DNA from: Serinus canaria
Lineage: Eukaryota > Chordata > Aves > Passeriformes > Fringillidae
Length of the DNA stretch: 64,000 bases
Assembly (NCBI RefSeq): GCF_022539315.1
Contig: NC_066317.1
Coordinates: forward strand, 69,585,679 to 69,649,678
Reading direction: 5' to 3'
Positions within the stretch are counted from its first letter, which is position 1. Each line of letters begins with the position of its first letter. A model generated the notes under the pieces. It was given only the letters and a program-made list of their open reading frames with translations. It had not been told where the DNA came from and did not search any database. The translations under genes and the position numbers were made by a program. This document shows, one piece after another, positions 20,650 to 64,000 of the stretch.

Positions 20650-22375
20650 GCGGGTCCTTCGTTGTGAGGGGTCTGAGGGGGTGGTCGAGGGTCTGCGTGA
20701 GGGGGTTGGGGGGCTCTGAGGGGGTTTAAAGGGTCTGGGTGAGGGTAAAGAGGTGTTCAGGGGGTTGTGTGAGGCGTTTATGGGGATTTAGGGGGGTTCG
20801 AGGAGATTTAGGGGTGTATGGAGGGATGCGTCAGAGATTGGAAGGGGTCTGGGGAGATTTTAGGGTTTAGGGGGTTCTAAAAGGGCTTTGGGGGATCCTG
20901 ACGTGGTGGTTTTGGGGTGCGTGGGTGGATCTGGGGGGCATTTCGGGGCTGTGAGCGGTTTGTGGGGGTGTGGAGGTGTCTGTGTGGGTGTTCGGGGGCA
21001 TTTAGGGGTTTATGGGGGTGTTCGGGGAGGGTTTAGGGGTGTGTTGAGTCATTTAGGGGCGTTGGGGGATTTAAGGATGTTAGAAGGCGTTTTGGGGGGT
21101 CTGTAGGGGTGTTTGGGGGGATTTAGGGGTGTTTGAGGGCATTTTGGGGTTGTGGGGGTGTTTGGGGGGTTATTTAGGGCTGTTTGAGGGGTAGTTAGAG
21201 GTTTCTGGGGGGATTTAGGGGTGTGTGGGGAGGACTTAGGGGTGTTTTGGGGAATTTAGGGATGTTTTGAGGGCATGTAGGGGTGTCTGGGTGGATTTAG
21301 GGGTTGGGGGAGGGTCTGTCGAGATTTTGGGGGGATTTAGGGCTGTTTGAGGGCATTTCAGAGTTGTGGGAGGGGCTGCAGGGGGATTTAGGGGCGTTTG
21401 GGGAGGATTTAGGGGCGTTTGGGGAGGATTTAGGGGCGTTTGGGGAGGATGTAGGGGCGTTGGGTGGCGGTGTGGAGGTAGGGGCGTTTGGGGAGGATTT
21501 AGGGGCGTTTGGGGAGGATTTTGGGGTTATGGAAGGGTCTGTAGGGGTGTTCAGAAGGGATTTAGGGACGTTTTGGGGAGTTTTAGGAGTGTTTGGTGAA
21601 GATTTCGGGTTTTTTAGGGGCACTTTGGGGTTGTGGGGAGGTCTGCAGGGGCATTTAGGGATGTTTGGGGGGCATTTAGGGATGTTTGGGGGGCATTTAG
21701 GGATGTTTAGGGGCAATTTAGGGTTGTGGGAGGGTCTGTGGGGGTATTTAGGGGGGAATTAGGGCGGTTTCAGAGGGGTTTTAGGGATTTTGGGAGGGAT
21801 TTAGGGATGTTTTGGGGTTATTTAGAGATGTTTAGGGGGCATGTAGGGTGTTTGGGGGCAATTAGGAGTTTTTAGGGCCATGTAGGGGTGGGGGGGGTCT
21901 GCAGGGGCATTCAGGGCTGTTTTGGGGGGATTTAGGGGTTGTTAGGGGGGTCTGCAGGGGTATCTAGGTGTGTTTGGTGGGCGTTTAGGGCAATTTAGGG
22001 GGCGTTTAGGCAGTTTATGGGGCATTTAGGGGTGTTCTGGGGGCATTTAGGGCTGTTTAGGGGGGATTTAAGGCAGTTTAGGGGGATTTAGAGCAATTTG
22101 GGGGGGTTAGGGCTGTTTAAGGGGGACTTAGGGCAGTTTAGAGGGCACTTAGGGGTGTTCTGGGGGCATTTAGGGCTCTTTAGGGGGGATTTGGGGCAGT
22201 TTAGGGGGCGTTTAGGGCTGTTTAGGGGATTTAGGGCTGTTTTGGGGGCATTTAGGGGGCATCTAGGGCTGCTTAGGGAGCATTTAGGGCAGTTTAGGAG
22301 GCATTTAGGTGGCATTTAGGGCTGTTTTGGGGGCATTTAGGGCTGTTTGGGGGCATTCAGGGCTGTTTGGGTTCC
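20650..22375. repeat. 1.7-kb G-rich TTTAGGG-type satellite
   Basis: Degenerate units of about 20-33 bp such as GGGGGCATTTAGGGCTGTTT repeat without interruption. The + strand carries nearly all of the G. The ORFs across it (Gly/Phe or Pro/Asn/Lys rich) are repeat artefacts. Confidence 0.9.
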
Positions 22376-23235
22376 GTGTGAGGGGTCAGCGATGGGATGA
22401 GGGCGGCGCTTCCCCCTCGGGATTTCAGTTCAGGATCGGGAAGGTTCGATGGCAGACAAGGTGGGAATGACTCAGCCCCGGGGGGGGGTAATTAACACCC
22501 GGGCTAATTGGGGGGAGCTCATTAAGGGTGGCAACCTGGATAGTGCCAGTCCTGGCTCCAGGAAATTTTGGAATTTTCCAGCAGGGGATTTTGTGTGCCG
22601 GGAATTCTGGCAGAGCACCACCCGCCCTCATTAGCATGATATGAATAATTAATTAACAGTGATTAATTAAGGCATGGAATGCAGGCAGAGCCTTTACCTG
22701 TGCGAGCTGTATTGGTCCCTCTGGTGCCATCCCTCACTCCAGAGTGTTCAGGGAATTCCAGAATTCCCAAATTCTGGACCTCCCAGGGCTGTTCCCCTGC
22801 AGGCAGGCCCTGATTTCAAGCAGATTTTGGGGTTTTCTTCTTGGTTTCTCAAAATTCCGGGTCTGAATCAGGAATTCCTGGAATTTCTGGATTCTCTGCT
22901 GGGTGTTGGTGACCTTTGAGCTTCTTTCCTTTCTCCCTCCATTCCCAAACCTGGAGCTGGCTGCTGCCTTTGGGAATAAACACAAGGATTAAATGATTTT
23001 GGTGTATTTAAAGGTGAAAATGAGGAATTTTAAAGGATTTCAGGGAGCTCTGGATGCTGAGGTTATCCCAGGGAGGTTCTGCTGATTCTCCATAGCCTCA
23101 AATCCCCCCCAGGAGCTGCTGAAACAAAATTTGGGGTGGGTTTTCACCCCCATTCCTGAGCTTTCCAGAGGAAAATTCCTAAAGAATGAAAAATGGGGAA
23201 GGTGCTGAGGATGGCAGGGATGTGGGAACTGCTCT
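22376..23235. other. Unique intergenic sequence with homeodomain-type motifs
   Basis: No gene is supported. 22480-22680 has many TAAT boxes, including a cluster at 22627-22670 (CATTAGCATGATATGAATAA followed by two TTAATTAA). The rest is ordinary AT-richer sequence. Confidence 0.5.
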
Positions 23236-23279
23236 GGGTTGGCCCCTTGGTGTGGTGCAGAGAGCTCAGCTCCAGCTCT

Positions 23280-23790
23280 TCCTGGGATTGGGGTTTTTGG
23301 GGGGATTGGGGTTTTTATGAATTGGGGTTTTTTGGGGGATTGGGGTTTTCATAGAATGGGGTTTTTTGGAGGGATTGGGGTTTTCATAGAATGGGGTTTT
23401 TTGGAGGGATTGGGGTTTTTATGAATTGGATTTTTTGGAGGGATTGGGGTTTTCATAGAATGGGGTTTTTTGGAGGGATTGGGGTTTTATGAATTGGATT
23501 TTTTGGAGGGATTGGGGTTTTCATAGAATGGGGTTTTTTGGAGGGATTGGGGTTTGGTTTTTTTTTTTTTTTTTTTTTGAGGGAATAGGGTTTTGATGGA
23601 CTGGGGTTTTTTGAGGAAATGGGTTTTTTTTTTGAGGGATTGGGGTGTTTTAGAGGGATTGGGGTTTTGATAGATTTGGGGTTTTTTTGAGAGAATGGAG
23701 TTTTGATGAATTGGGGTTTTGATGGATTTGGGTTTTTTGATGAAATGGGGTTTTGATGGATTAGGTTTTTTTGGAAGGAATGGGATTGAG
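23280..23790. repeat. GGGGTTTT minisatellite with poly-T run
   Basis: Units of about 36 bp (TGGGGTTTTTTGGAGGGATT, then TTTTCATAGAA) decay rightwards. A roughly 20-base T run sits near 23560-23578. Confidence 0.9.
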
Positions 23791-23939
23791 GTTTATGGAA
23801 TATGGAATGACTTCCAGCCCTGGGTATGCCCCCCTGCTCCATGCCCTCATTCACCAACCCTCCCAGGGAAGAGGCTGCTCAGGAATTCCATAAGGAACCA
23901 GGGAATAAAGTTTAAAGCCGGGAATTGCCCGGAGCAAGA

Positions 23940-24420
23940 TCCGAGGGGGTTTGGGAGGGTGCAAATCCCGGGATTTCTGCTCCGGCCGCCCCGCAAAGTC
24001 CCGAGCGGTTCCGTGGCTCCCGTTCCCCGCGGACCGAGCTCTTCAATCCGCTTTTCCCGGGAAATACTCCGCGGGCTGAGCCGGTACCCACTGACCTCCC
24101 GCCGCATCCTCGGCGTGTCCGGGCGTTGCTGTGGCTACGGAGCATCGATCCCAGGGAGGGAAGAGCCGGGAATGCGGCGGGATGATCCCCGGGGTCGGGC
24201 AGGGAGGGAAGGAGGGAGGAGGAGGAGGAGGAGGCGGCGGGGGCTGCGGTGCCGCGGTGCAGCCGAGCAGGGCGCAGGCTCCAGCGGCGGGTCCTAGCGC
24301 CCGAACGAGCTCCCAGGGGAAAAAGGGATCGGGAGGGACCTCGTGGTTCTGTGCGGGAGGGTGGAGTCGGGGTGGGTCGGGTTCGGCTGGCAGGGTGCGG
24401 GGATAGGGTGAGGGGACAGC
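23940..24420. promoter_or_regulatory. Orphan CpG-rich island
   Basis: This GC- and CpG-rich, TATA-less block includes a GGAGGAGGAGGAGGAGG stretch near 24213-24236. It looks like a promoter, but no coding exon could be attached on either strand. It could serve an untranslated upstream exon of DCTN1 or a noncoding RNA. Confidence 0.4.
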
Positions 24421-24439
24421 GTTGTGCCGTGTCGTTGTG

Positions 24440-24720
24440 GGGTTTTGGCTGGGTAATAATTAGTATTGACTTGGTGGTTCTAGAAAGCTGATTAATGGCT
24501 TTATTTTATTCTGTTATACTATACTAATTAAGAAGCTTTGTACTCTTACAGACAGATCTAATTGGTCAGTGAATTTAAACACTGTCATCAGTGTCCAATT
24601 AAGAAATCACCCTTTGGTAAACAAATCTCTCAAACACATTCTGCATGTGCACCACAGTGAAGATGAGAATTGTTTCTCATTCTTTTCTCTGAGCTTTCTC
24701 AGAGCTTCTCAGAGATTGCC
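24440..24720 (-). mobile_element. LTR-like fragment
   Basis: An AT-rich block with AATAAAATAAAGCC on the minus strand (near 24499-24512), next to a CR1 tail. It resembles songbird LTR sequence, but termini and target duplications were not found. Confidence 0.35.
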
Positions 24721-24990
24721 AGGGAAATCCTGGGAGGGAGCTGTGCCTGTGCTCAGGGGAGATGTGATTGCCACAGTGCCAGGTTTGGGTTGGATGTTGG
24801 GAAAATTCCTTCATGGGAAGGGTTGTCCAGCCCAACTCCTCATCCCTGGGGGGATTTAACAGCCCTGTGGATGTGGCACTTGGGGACATCCTAAGTGGTG
24901 GCCTTGGCAGTGCTGGGAATGGCTGGACTCGATGCTCTCTGAGGAATTTTCACCCTAAAGAACTTTATAATTCCATGGGAATTGCTGTGA
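24720..24990 (+). mobile_element. CR1 3'-tail fragment
   Basis: Shows TTGGATGTTGGGAAAATTCC, GGTTGTCCAGCCCAACTC and GGCTGGACTCGATGC in CR1 order. Confidence 0.75.
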
Positions 24991-25109
24991 GATCCCAGTG
25001 GGTGACACTGTGTCCCCCCCATTCCAGTTTGTGTTGTTCCCAAGTGGCCTGGCTGGGTGGCCTCGTTTTGGGTGCTGGATGTCCCCAAATTGTTTGGTCA
25101 AACTCTGGG

Positions 25110-25325
25110 GACAAGGCCTGCAGGGACAGGACCCAGGGAATGGCTTCCACTGGGAAAGGGGATATCGGGCTGGAATTCCCAGAGAATCCCTGGCAGTGCC
25201 CAAGGCCAGGCTGGACTTTGGGGCTTGGAGCCACCTGGGACAGTGGGAGGTGTCCCTGCCATGGCACTGGATGAGTTTTGAGGTGCCTTCCACCCCAAGC
25301 CATTCCATGACTCCAGGATTCTGAT
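25110..25325 (+). mobile_element. CR1 3'-tail fragment
   Basis: Starts at CAGGGACAGGACCCAGGGAA and ends at CATTCCATGACTCCAGGATT. Confidence 0.8.
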
Positions 25326-25794
25326 TTCCATCCACAGGGAGACTTTTGGTGTCCCCTGGGAGTGTTCAGGACTTGGAGAGGAATTAAAAAACTCTCCAGC
25401 TCACTCTGGATTTGTTTTGAGTCATTAAAGACCAAACCCCAAATGCTAGTTTAGGATTTCTCTCCCAAAATCAGCTTTGTGGAGGAATTTCACTGGGACA
25501 TGTGTGTAAAAAATGTATCAAAACCCAATAAGGGGGAAATTGCTCCCTCTGGATAAACAGTAGGAATTTCTGAAGGTTTTTAACCTCCCTCCTCCTCGTG
25601 TCCCCGAGCTGGGGGTGTTCCAGCTGCTCAGCAGGGGGCTGGCATGAATCCCAGATCCCAGAAAAAGCCTGGATGATGAGGGGGGATATTTCTGGACTTC
25701 TTTTCACTGCGCTGATGAGTTAGACAGAGAATTTGGGCAGCAGGAAATCCATGTGGATCCTGCAGAGCCATGGCTGGAGTGGTTTGTGGGAGGA

Positions 25795-26050
25795 TCCACG
25801 GGCTGGGGAGTGGAGTGGGTGGCACTGGGAATCCCTGGGAGTGGAGTGGGTGGCACTGGGAATCCCTGGGAGTGGCATGGGTGGCACTGGGAGTCCCTGG
25901 GAGTGTCATGAGTGGCACTGGGAATCCCTGGGAGTGGCATGGGTGGCACTGGGAGTCCCTGGGAGTGGCATGGGTGGCCCTGGGAGTGTCATGGGTGGCA
26001 CTGGGAGTCCCTGGGAGTGTCATGGGTGGCACTGGGAGTCCCTGGAGCTC
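25795..26050. repeat. About 31-bp minisatellite
   Basis: Units of GTGGCACTGGGAATCCCTGG plus a GAGTGGCATGG half repeat about eight times, upstream of DCTN1. Confidence 0.9.
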
Positions 26051-26789
26051 TGTGACACTTGGTGCTCCCTCCCAGGAGAGCCTGGATGGCTCCAGTCCCA
26101 GTCAGGTGTGACCCTGAGGATGCTCTGGGCTGCTCCACCCCAGTGTCCAGCCCAGCACATGGGCAGGAGTGGGAGCACCTGCAGTCCATGGTGTTCCTGA
26201 TCCATCCCAAAATACCTGGCATGGGATCCTGCTCCCTGTGCCAGTCCCATCCCTGCTCAGTGCACCAGGAAATTTAATCCAGATTTCCTTTGAGTGTGTT
26301 TCTCTGGAAATGTGTGGGGAAGGTTTATTTCTCCTGGGGATTTTTTCATCCTGACCTGGCAGTGCCTGAGTTTGGGGGAAAATTGGGATTTTTCCTCTTT
26401 GTACAGAGAAGTTTTAGCCCCGAATCCATAGGTTGTGGCAAGGGTGGAGCAGCCAAGCCCTGCTGGAGGTTGGGATGTTCCCAGAGGGCTCTGGATCATC
26501 TCACAGAGCTTTAATTACCAAAACATCCCCTTAATTCAGCGCTCAAAGCTCCTGTCCCACCTCAGCTTCTTCTTGAAGCTCAGGATCCTTGTGGGTCTTT
26601 CCCAGCTCAGGATTTTCCAGGATTTTCCCCTCAGGGGTTCATTTCTATCCCAAATCCAAGCTGTAAATAAAGCAGGAGGTGGTGAGAGGTGCCTGGGACT
26701 TTGCTGTGTTGAGAATTGGGATATCCTGGGAGGTGCCAGTGGGATATCTGGGACTCAAAAAGGCTTCTCCAATTTAAAGAATTCCATGA

Positions 26790-26950
26790 TTTTCAACACA
26801 GGGTGCCCAGAGAAGCCCCTGGATCCCCAGAAATATCCCAGGCCAGGTTGGATGGGGCTTGGAGCAGCCTGGGACAGTGGGAGGTGTCCTTGGTGGCACT
26901 GGGTGGCCTTTGATGTCCCTCCCACCCCAAATCATCCTGTGATCCTATCA
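26790..26950 (+). mobile_element. CR1 3'-tail fragment
   Basis: Short copy from GGGTGCCCAGAGAAGCCCC to CACCCCAAATCATCCTGTGA. Confidence 0.75.
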
Positions 26951-27479
26951 AATTGTGTTTGTGTGGAAAAAATTCCCTTGTGCTTCAATTTAACATGGAA
27001 AACTCCTACTGAGGAGGAGCAGGAGCTGTGTGACACATTCATCATTTTCTTTTTAAATTAACAACTATTCTTGTGCTCCACCTGGGAGCAAAATCTGTCT
27101 GGGATTTTCCTGCTTTTGGGATTGTCCTGCTATTCCCAGAGCTCTGTGGGAAGAGCAGTGAGGAATTCCCATATTCTAAGTGGGTGTTCACCCTTCCTCC
27201 CATCTGAATTCCTGCTGGAATTCCATGGCTGTTTCCTGGTTTTCCTTGCACTTAGAGGAAACTTTGTGGAATTTGAGTTCCCTCTTGAAGCTTTGTGGAA
27301 TTTGAGTTCCCTCTTGGCATTCCAGCCTCTCCTTGGAGCACCTCCCAAGTGTTTGTGTCCATGGCTCTTGTTCTGCTCCCTGACTTTGGGATCTGCCAGG
27401 ATCCCAGAGGAGGATCCTGCAGGGGAGAGGAAGAGCAGAAATCCTTTAGAATTTAGGAATTAGGAAGAAATTCCCCTTT

Positions 27480-27670
27480 GTGAGGGTGCTGAGCCCTGCA
27501 CAGGGTGCCCAGAGAAGCTGTGGCTGCCCCTGGATCCCTGGCAGTGCCCAGGGCCAGGTTGGACAGGGCTTGGAGCACCCTGGGAGAGTGGAAAGTGTCC
27601 CTACACATGGCAGGGAGTGGAATTACTGGGATTTAAGGTCTCTTCCCACCCAAACCATTCCATGAGTTTA
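27480..27670 (+). mobile_element. CR1 3'-tail fragment
   Basis: Runs from GTGAGGGTGCTGAGCCCTGC to CCAAACCATTCCATGAG. Confidence 0.8.
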
Positions 27671-28160
27671 TAAGAAGGTGACACAGGTGATATTTGCTCC
27701 CAGGTTCTGGCAGGGAAGCAAGGTGAGCTTTCTCCTTTTATGGATAAAATAATTCAGATTTACTAAATCTTCTAAACTGGTTTAGAACCTGAGGCTGAGG
27801 AGCTCATCCTCCTTGGATCTTTTTGGAGAATTTTGTGTGGATTTTGTGCGCTTTAAACCAACATGGAGAGGGGAAGCAGCTGGAGCTCCAGTGACCAGGT
27901 GACTCTGAGGTGGCTCTGGTAGAGTTCCCAGTGAGAAATTCCCAGTTTCCAGCTGCTTTTTGTGTTCTTTATCCCAGTTGTGCGTTTAAAATTCCTTCCC
28001 TGAGCAGCATTCCCAAGGCTGCCAGAGCTCCAGCAGTGGCTCAGGGACAGGGGTGGATTGTCCTGTGCAGGGGAGGAGTTGGGTCCCAAATCCTGTGGGT
28101 CGCTTCCAGCTCGGGGTATTCTGTGGTTTGGAGGTGCTCCCATGTGTTGGGATACTGGGC

Positions 28161-28298
28161 AGTGGCCAGTCCTGGTGGCTCCCAAATCCCCTTGTTAGTG
28201 GCCAGTCCTGTTGGCTCCCAAATCCCCTTTGCAGTGGCCAGTCCTGGTGGCTCCCAAATCCCCTTGTTAGTGGCCAGTCCTGGTGGCTCCCAAATCCC
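28161..28298. repeat. 36-bp minisatellite near the DCTN1 promoter
   Basis: Four near-identical 36-bp units on GTCCTGGTGGCTCCCAAATC, about 700 bp before the DCTN1 start codon. Confidence 0.9.
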
Positions 28299-28449
28299 TT
28301 CTTTAGCCTGATTAGCCCCGGGAGCAGTGCCCAGAAGAGGGGTGAGGGCTTGAATTTGGGATCTGTCAGCTCAGCCACGAACAATGGGACACAATGTCAC
28401 CTGTCACAGGCAGGAGCAGGACAATTAGCGATCATTCCAGCTGCCCGTC

Positions 28450-28966
28450 ATTAACCCTTTGAGCTCCATCCACCCGCGGGTGCTGCTCCCGGGCATTTGG
28501 GACAAACCCCGCTCTCCAGGGCGTTGTTTTCCCTCAGAATTCTCCATGAAGGGAAGAGCGAGTGGGGCAAACCTTGGTTGGGGTTACAGGGGACACCGTG
28601 CCGGAGGAATTGGGGGTGTCCCTGCCCGGTGGCCACCACAGGGCGAGCAGGAGGACGCCTGGAGTGGCCCCGGTGCCTCCTCCTGCGGGGAGCGTTAGGA
28701 CCCAGCGAGCCGCCGGCGCCGTGACAAGTCTGGAGCGGCACTGGCGCAGAGTGGCTCCATCGGCAGCGCTGGAATTCTCTGTATCCCTCCCTCGGAGCAT
28801 CCTCGCCCAGAAAAGGGCTTCCCTCCCTCTCGGAGCGGCCGGCAGAGCCTCGGGGGGAGGGGGGATGCTGGGATCGGCCGGGACGCCGGGAAGCGCCGCT
28901 GGATGCTGCCGGCCGTGAGCTGCGAGAGCTGCTGGCCGCAGATCGGGGATCTCTGGAGCGCGCAGC
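28450..28966 (+). promoter_or_regulatory. DCTN1 p150 promoter and 5' UTR (CpG island)
   Basis: The sequence turns CpG-rich from about 28450 and stays so past the first coding exon to about 29420. No TATA box is seen. The start codon context is GCAGCATGG. Confidence 0.65.
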
Positions 28967-63536
<34,570 letters not shown>

Positions 63537-63592
63537 GTAGGATCTTCCTCCAGGTAGGATCTTCCTCCAGGTAGGATCTTCCTCCAGGTAGC
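63537..63592 (+). repeat. 17-bp repeats carrying copies of a DCTN1 splice donor
   Basis: The end of exon 63474-63536 plus its donor is copied in tandem. GTAGGATCTTCCTCCAG occupies 63537-63553, 63554-63570 and 63571-63587, followed by GTAGCACC. CCAG|GTAG therefore occurs four times (cuts before 63537, 63554, 63571 and 63588). Confidence 0.95.
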
Positions 63593-63639
63593 ACCTGCCA
63601 GGATGGCTGGGCACGTGCCAGCTTCCTGCTGTCCCTGTG

Positions 63640-64000
63640 TCCCTGTGTCTGAGATTCCCTTCATGTCCCTCTGTCTGAGGTCCTTCTCTCTCTCTCTCAT
63701 GTCCCTCTGAGGTCCCTCTCTCTCCCTGTGTCTGTCAGAGCTCCCCCTCCTTAAGGTCCCTCTGTGTCCCCTTGTCACTCTGTCTCTGTGTCCCTCTGAG
63801 ATCTCTCCATGTCCCTGTCTTTCCCTGTGACCTTCTGAGGTCCCTCTGTCTACAGTCCCTCTGTGTCCCCATGTCCCTCTGTTCCTGTGTCCCTCTAAGG
63901 TCCCTCTCTCTCCCTGTGTCACTCTGAGGTCCCTCTCTCTAAGGTCCCTTTTTGTCCCCATGTCCCTTAGTTCCTGTGTCCCTCTGAGGTCACTCTAAGG
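63640..64000. repeat. CCCTCTGTGTCC minisatellite, runs off the edge
   Basis: Degenerate units of about 12-14 bp on GTCCCTCTGTGTCC in DCTN1 intron 20. No exon is visible to the end of the window. Confidence 0.85.

Noticed and set aside
21297..21762. Long frames on both strands in the G-rich satellite
   Set aside because: Both strands are open with the same periodicity as the DNA repeat, which is diagnostic of satellite rather than coding sequence.
20650..22375. True telomeric repeat or telomere end
   Set aside because: The units are degenerate TTTAGGG/ATTTAGGG interleaved with other G-runs, not uniform TTAGGG, and unique genes lie on both sides.

Overview
This is vertebrate nuclear DNA, most likely from a songbird. 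Every real gene is split by GT-AG introns. The interspersed repeats are almost all 3' tails of CR1 non-LTR retrotransposons, the dominant bird repeat, with a few LTR-like insertions. The very high GC content, short introns and dense G-rich minisatellites are typical of a bird microchromosome. The gene set (RHOBTB, WDR54, C2orf81, DCTN1) recalls human 2p13 plus 8p21 and chicken chromosome 22; that comparison is from memory, not from a search.

Layout. 1-1.9 kb: last three coding exons and 3' UTR of a RHOBTB gene (+). 2.0-7.85 kb: WDR54 complete (-), ten coding exons, 337 aa. 7.94-10.36 kb: C2orf81 homologue (+), five coding exons, 510 aa, divergent from WDR54 with start codons 91 bp apart. 11.58-15.68 kb: retinol dehydrogenase-like SDR (+), six exons, 323 aa, its introns carrying a CR1 and two LTR-like insertions. 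15.82-20.33 kb: uncharacterised leucine-rich-repeat gene (-), convergent with the SDR and sharing overlapping poly(A) signals. 20.34-20.49 kb: its CpG/NRF1 promoter and a 34-bp inverted repeat. 20.65-22.37 kb: a G-rich TTTAGGG-like satellite. 22.4-28.4 kb: mostly CR1 fragments, with one orphan GC-rich island near 24.1 kb. 28.45 kb to the end: DCTN1 (+), the p150Glued subunit of dynactin. Twenty coding exons are present (770 codons), including the CAP-Gly exon, the three alternatively used basic microexons, the internal p135 promoter and start at 47.93 kb, and most of the first coiled-coil region. The gene continues past the right edge.

The genes do not form a common pathway. DCTN1 links dynein to microtubules and cargo. 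WDR54 is a small WD-repeat protein. The SDR is probably an ER retinoid/aldehyde reductase. RHOBTB proteins are atypical Rho GTPase/BTB cullin-3 adaptors. What unites the window is compactness: back-to-back promoters, overlapping 3' ends, and minisatellites that in several places have amplified splice-site sequence. I found no CRISPR, operon or phage-type system. The best candidates for something new are the LRR gene with its exon-derived minisatellite, the multiplied splice donor at the last visible DCTN1 exon, and a 34-bp inverted repeat at a promoter.
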